Shown here in pieces: positions 13,657 to 14,246 of a stretch of 14,246 nucleotides of DNA. The translations under genes were made by a program, and so were the position numbers. This stretch comes from Acidobacteriaceae bacterium (GTDB taxonomy: Bacteria; Acidobacteriota; Terriglobia; Terriglobales; Acidobacteriaceae): contig JASHYS010000088.1 in the NCBI GenBank assembly GCA_030042915.1, positions 1 to 14,246 of the forward strand. The letters run 5' to 3'. Below the pieces are notes generated by a model. It saw nothing but the letters and a program-made list of their open reading frames with translations. It searched no databases and was not told the DNA's origin. Numbering within the stretch: the stretch's first letter is position 1; the number at the start of each line of letters is the position of its first letter.

Positions 13657-14223
13657 TTAGACTAGTGCTCGAAAAACCGTCCCAACACTGAGACCGGTCG
13701 ACTTCGCGATAGTGGCATATGAGAGGCCTTGGTTTCGAAGCGCAGAAAGTGTCTTAATATCTAGTTCAACTTTCGGGCGACCGAACTTCTTACCACGTCG
13801 CCGCGCAGCCGCTTGGCCGGATTTCACACGTTCCGTGATAAGCGAACGTTCGAATTCCGCAATGCTTGCGAATATTCCGAACACCAGTCGGCCGCTGGGT
13901 GTGCTCGTATCCACTCCTTCATGTATCGAGATAAAGTGGATGCCTAGAGCGTCGAACTCACCGAGAGCATTGACTAGTTGCCGCAGCGAACGGGCGAAGC
14001 GGTCGTAGCGGTAGACCAACACAGCATCAAACCGGCGCCGGCGAGCGTCAGCCAGCAGACGGTTCAGTGCGGGCCGAGATTCTTTGGTGCCGCTGACCGC
14101 GGAGTCGATGTACTCGTCGGCAACTTCAAATCCCCGACGCTCACAATAGGCACGCAGCTCGTCCAGCTGCATGCTGACATTCTGATCGGCTGTGGACACA
14201 CGGCTGTAGATGGCGGCTTTCAT
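13657..14223 (-). CDS. Small serine recombinase (resolvase/invertase family)
   Basis: A 188-aa site-specific recombinase. The catalytic domain (1-about 130) starts MKAAIYSRVSTADQN with Ser10 as nucleophile and continues through EYIDSAVSGTKESRP, VLVYRYDRFARSLRQL and the GRLVFGIFASIAEFERSLI helix. The following RVKSGQAAARRRGKKFGRPKV linker and C-terminal helix-turn-helix (LSYATIAKSTGLSVGTVFRALV) bind DNA, as in Tn3 resolvases and Hin-type invertases. Length is normal (about 180-200). Start ATG 14223 has GCAGG 6 nt upstream. No transposase or res site is in the window, so its element lies outside or is lost. Confidence 0.92.
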   Translation of the reverse strand: MKAAIYSRVSTADQNVSMQLDELRAYCERRGFEVADEYIDSAVSGTKESRPALNRLLADARRRRFDAVLVYRYDRFARSLRQLVNALGEFDALGIHFISIHEGVDTSTPSGRLVFGIFASIAEFERSLITERVKSGQAAARRRGKKFGRPKVELDIKTLSALRNQGLSYATIAKSTGLSVGTVFRALV

Positions 14224-14246
14224 TTAGAACCTGCTTTCTTCCTCGG

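Overview
The window looks like chromosomal DNA of a soil-type Acidobacteriota (inferred, not proven). The pointers are a DUF2934 small protein, a STAS-like protein coupled to an ECF sigma factor, a Ser/Thr kinase fragment with the GGGGMG glycine loop, a sigma-54 activator and moderate GC. Most genes are on the + strand. The exceptions are an anti-sigma factor, a kinase remnant and a serine recombinase at the right end.

Layout. (1) 2-787: 3' part of a zinc metallopeptidase. (2) 926-1537: a flavoprotein that keeps the iodotyrosine-deiodinase halotyrosine-binding residues. (3) 1775-1954: a 59-aa DUF2934 protein. (4) 2077-3202: a 95-aa unknown protein overlapping a GrdB/PrdB-like selenoprotein. 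The selenoprotein reads through an in-frame UGA at 2888-2890, in a U-x-x-C motif, with a perfect 7-bp SECIS-like hairpin 10 nt downstream. A stop-based reading splits it into two ORFs. (5) 3282-3782: a DoxX-type membrane protein. (6) 3939-6767: a sigma-54 activator (GAF-PAS-PAS-GAF-AAA+-Fis HTH). Directly after it lie two copies of a palindrome 41 bp apart and a near-consensus -24/-12 promoter. These drive a STAS-like gene translationally coupled to an ECF sigma factor (6955-8009). (7) 7927-8148 (-): a zf-HC2 anti-sigma factor converging on the sigma gene and overlapping its 3' end. (8) 8203-8721: a 519-bp non-coding stretch rich in inverted repeats. (9) 8722-11445: a complete bufferin (copper-chelating RiPP) operon: six-Cys precursor bufA, MNIO enzyme bufB (DUF692), partner bufC (DUF2063) and a DoxX protein. 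(10) 11664-13192: a 6-oxocamphor-hydrolase-like crotonase and an SDR oxidoreductase. (11) 13189-14223 (-): a truncated Ser/Thr kinase fragment and a small serine recombinase, probably the scar of a mobile element.

How it may work together. The sigma-54 activator, its presumed binding sites, the -24/-12 promoter and the STAS/ECF pair form a self-contained circuit in which sigma-54 controls production of a second sigma factor. The bufferin operon starts about 0.5 kb downstream. Bufferin operons elsewhere are often under ECF control, so it is a plausible but unproven target. The strongest single observation is the unrecognised selenoprotein. Next are the sigma-54 circuit, and then the two enzymes whose substrate-binding residues point to specific unusual chemistry: reductive dehalogenation of halotyrosine, and retro-Claisen cleavage of cyclic diketones.
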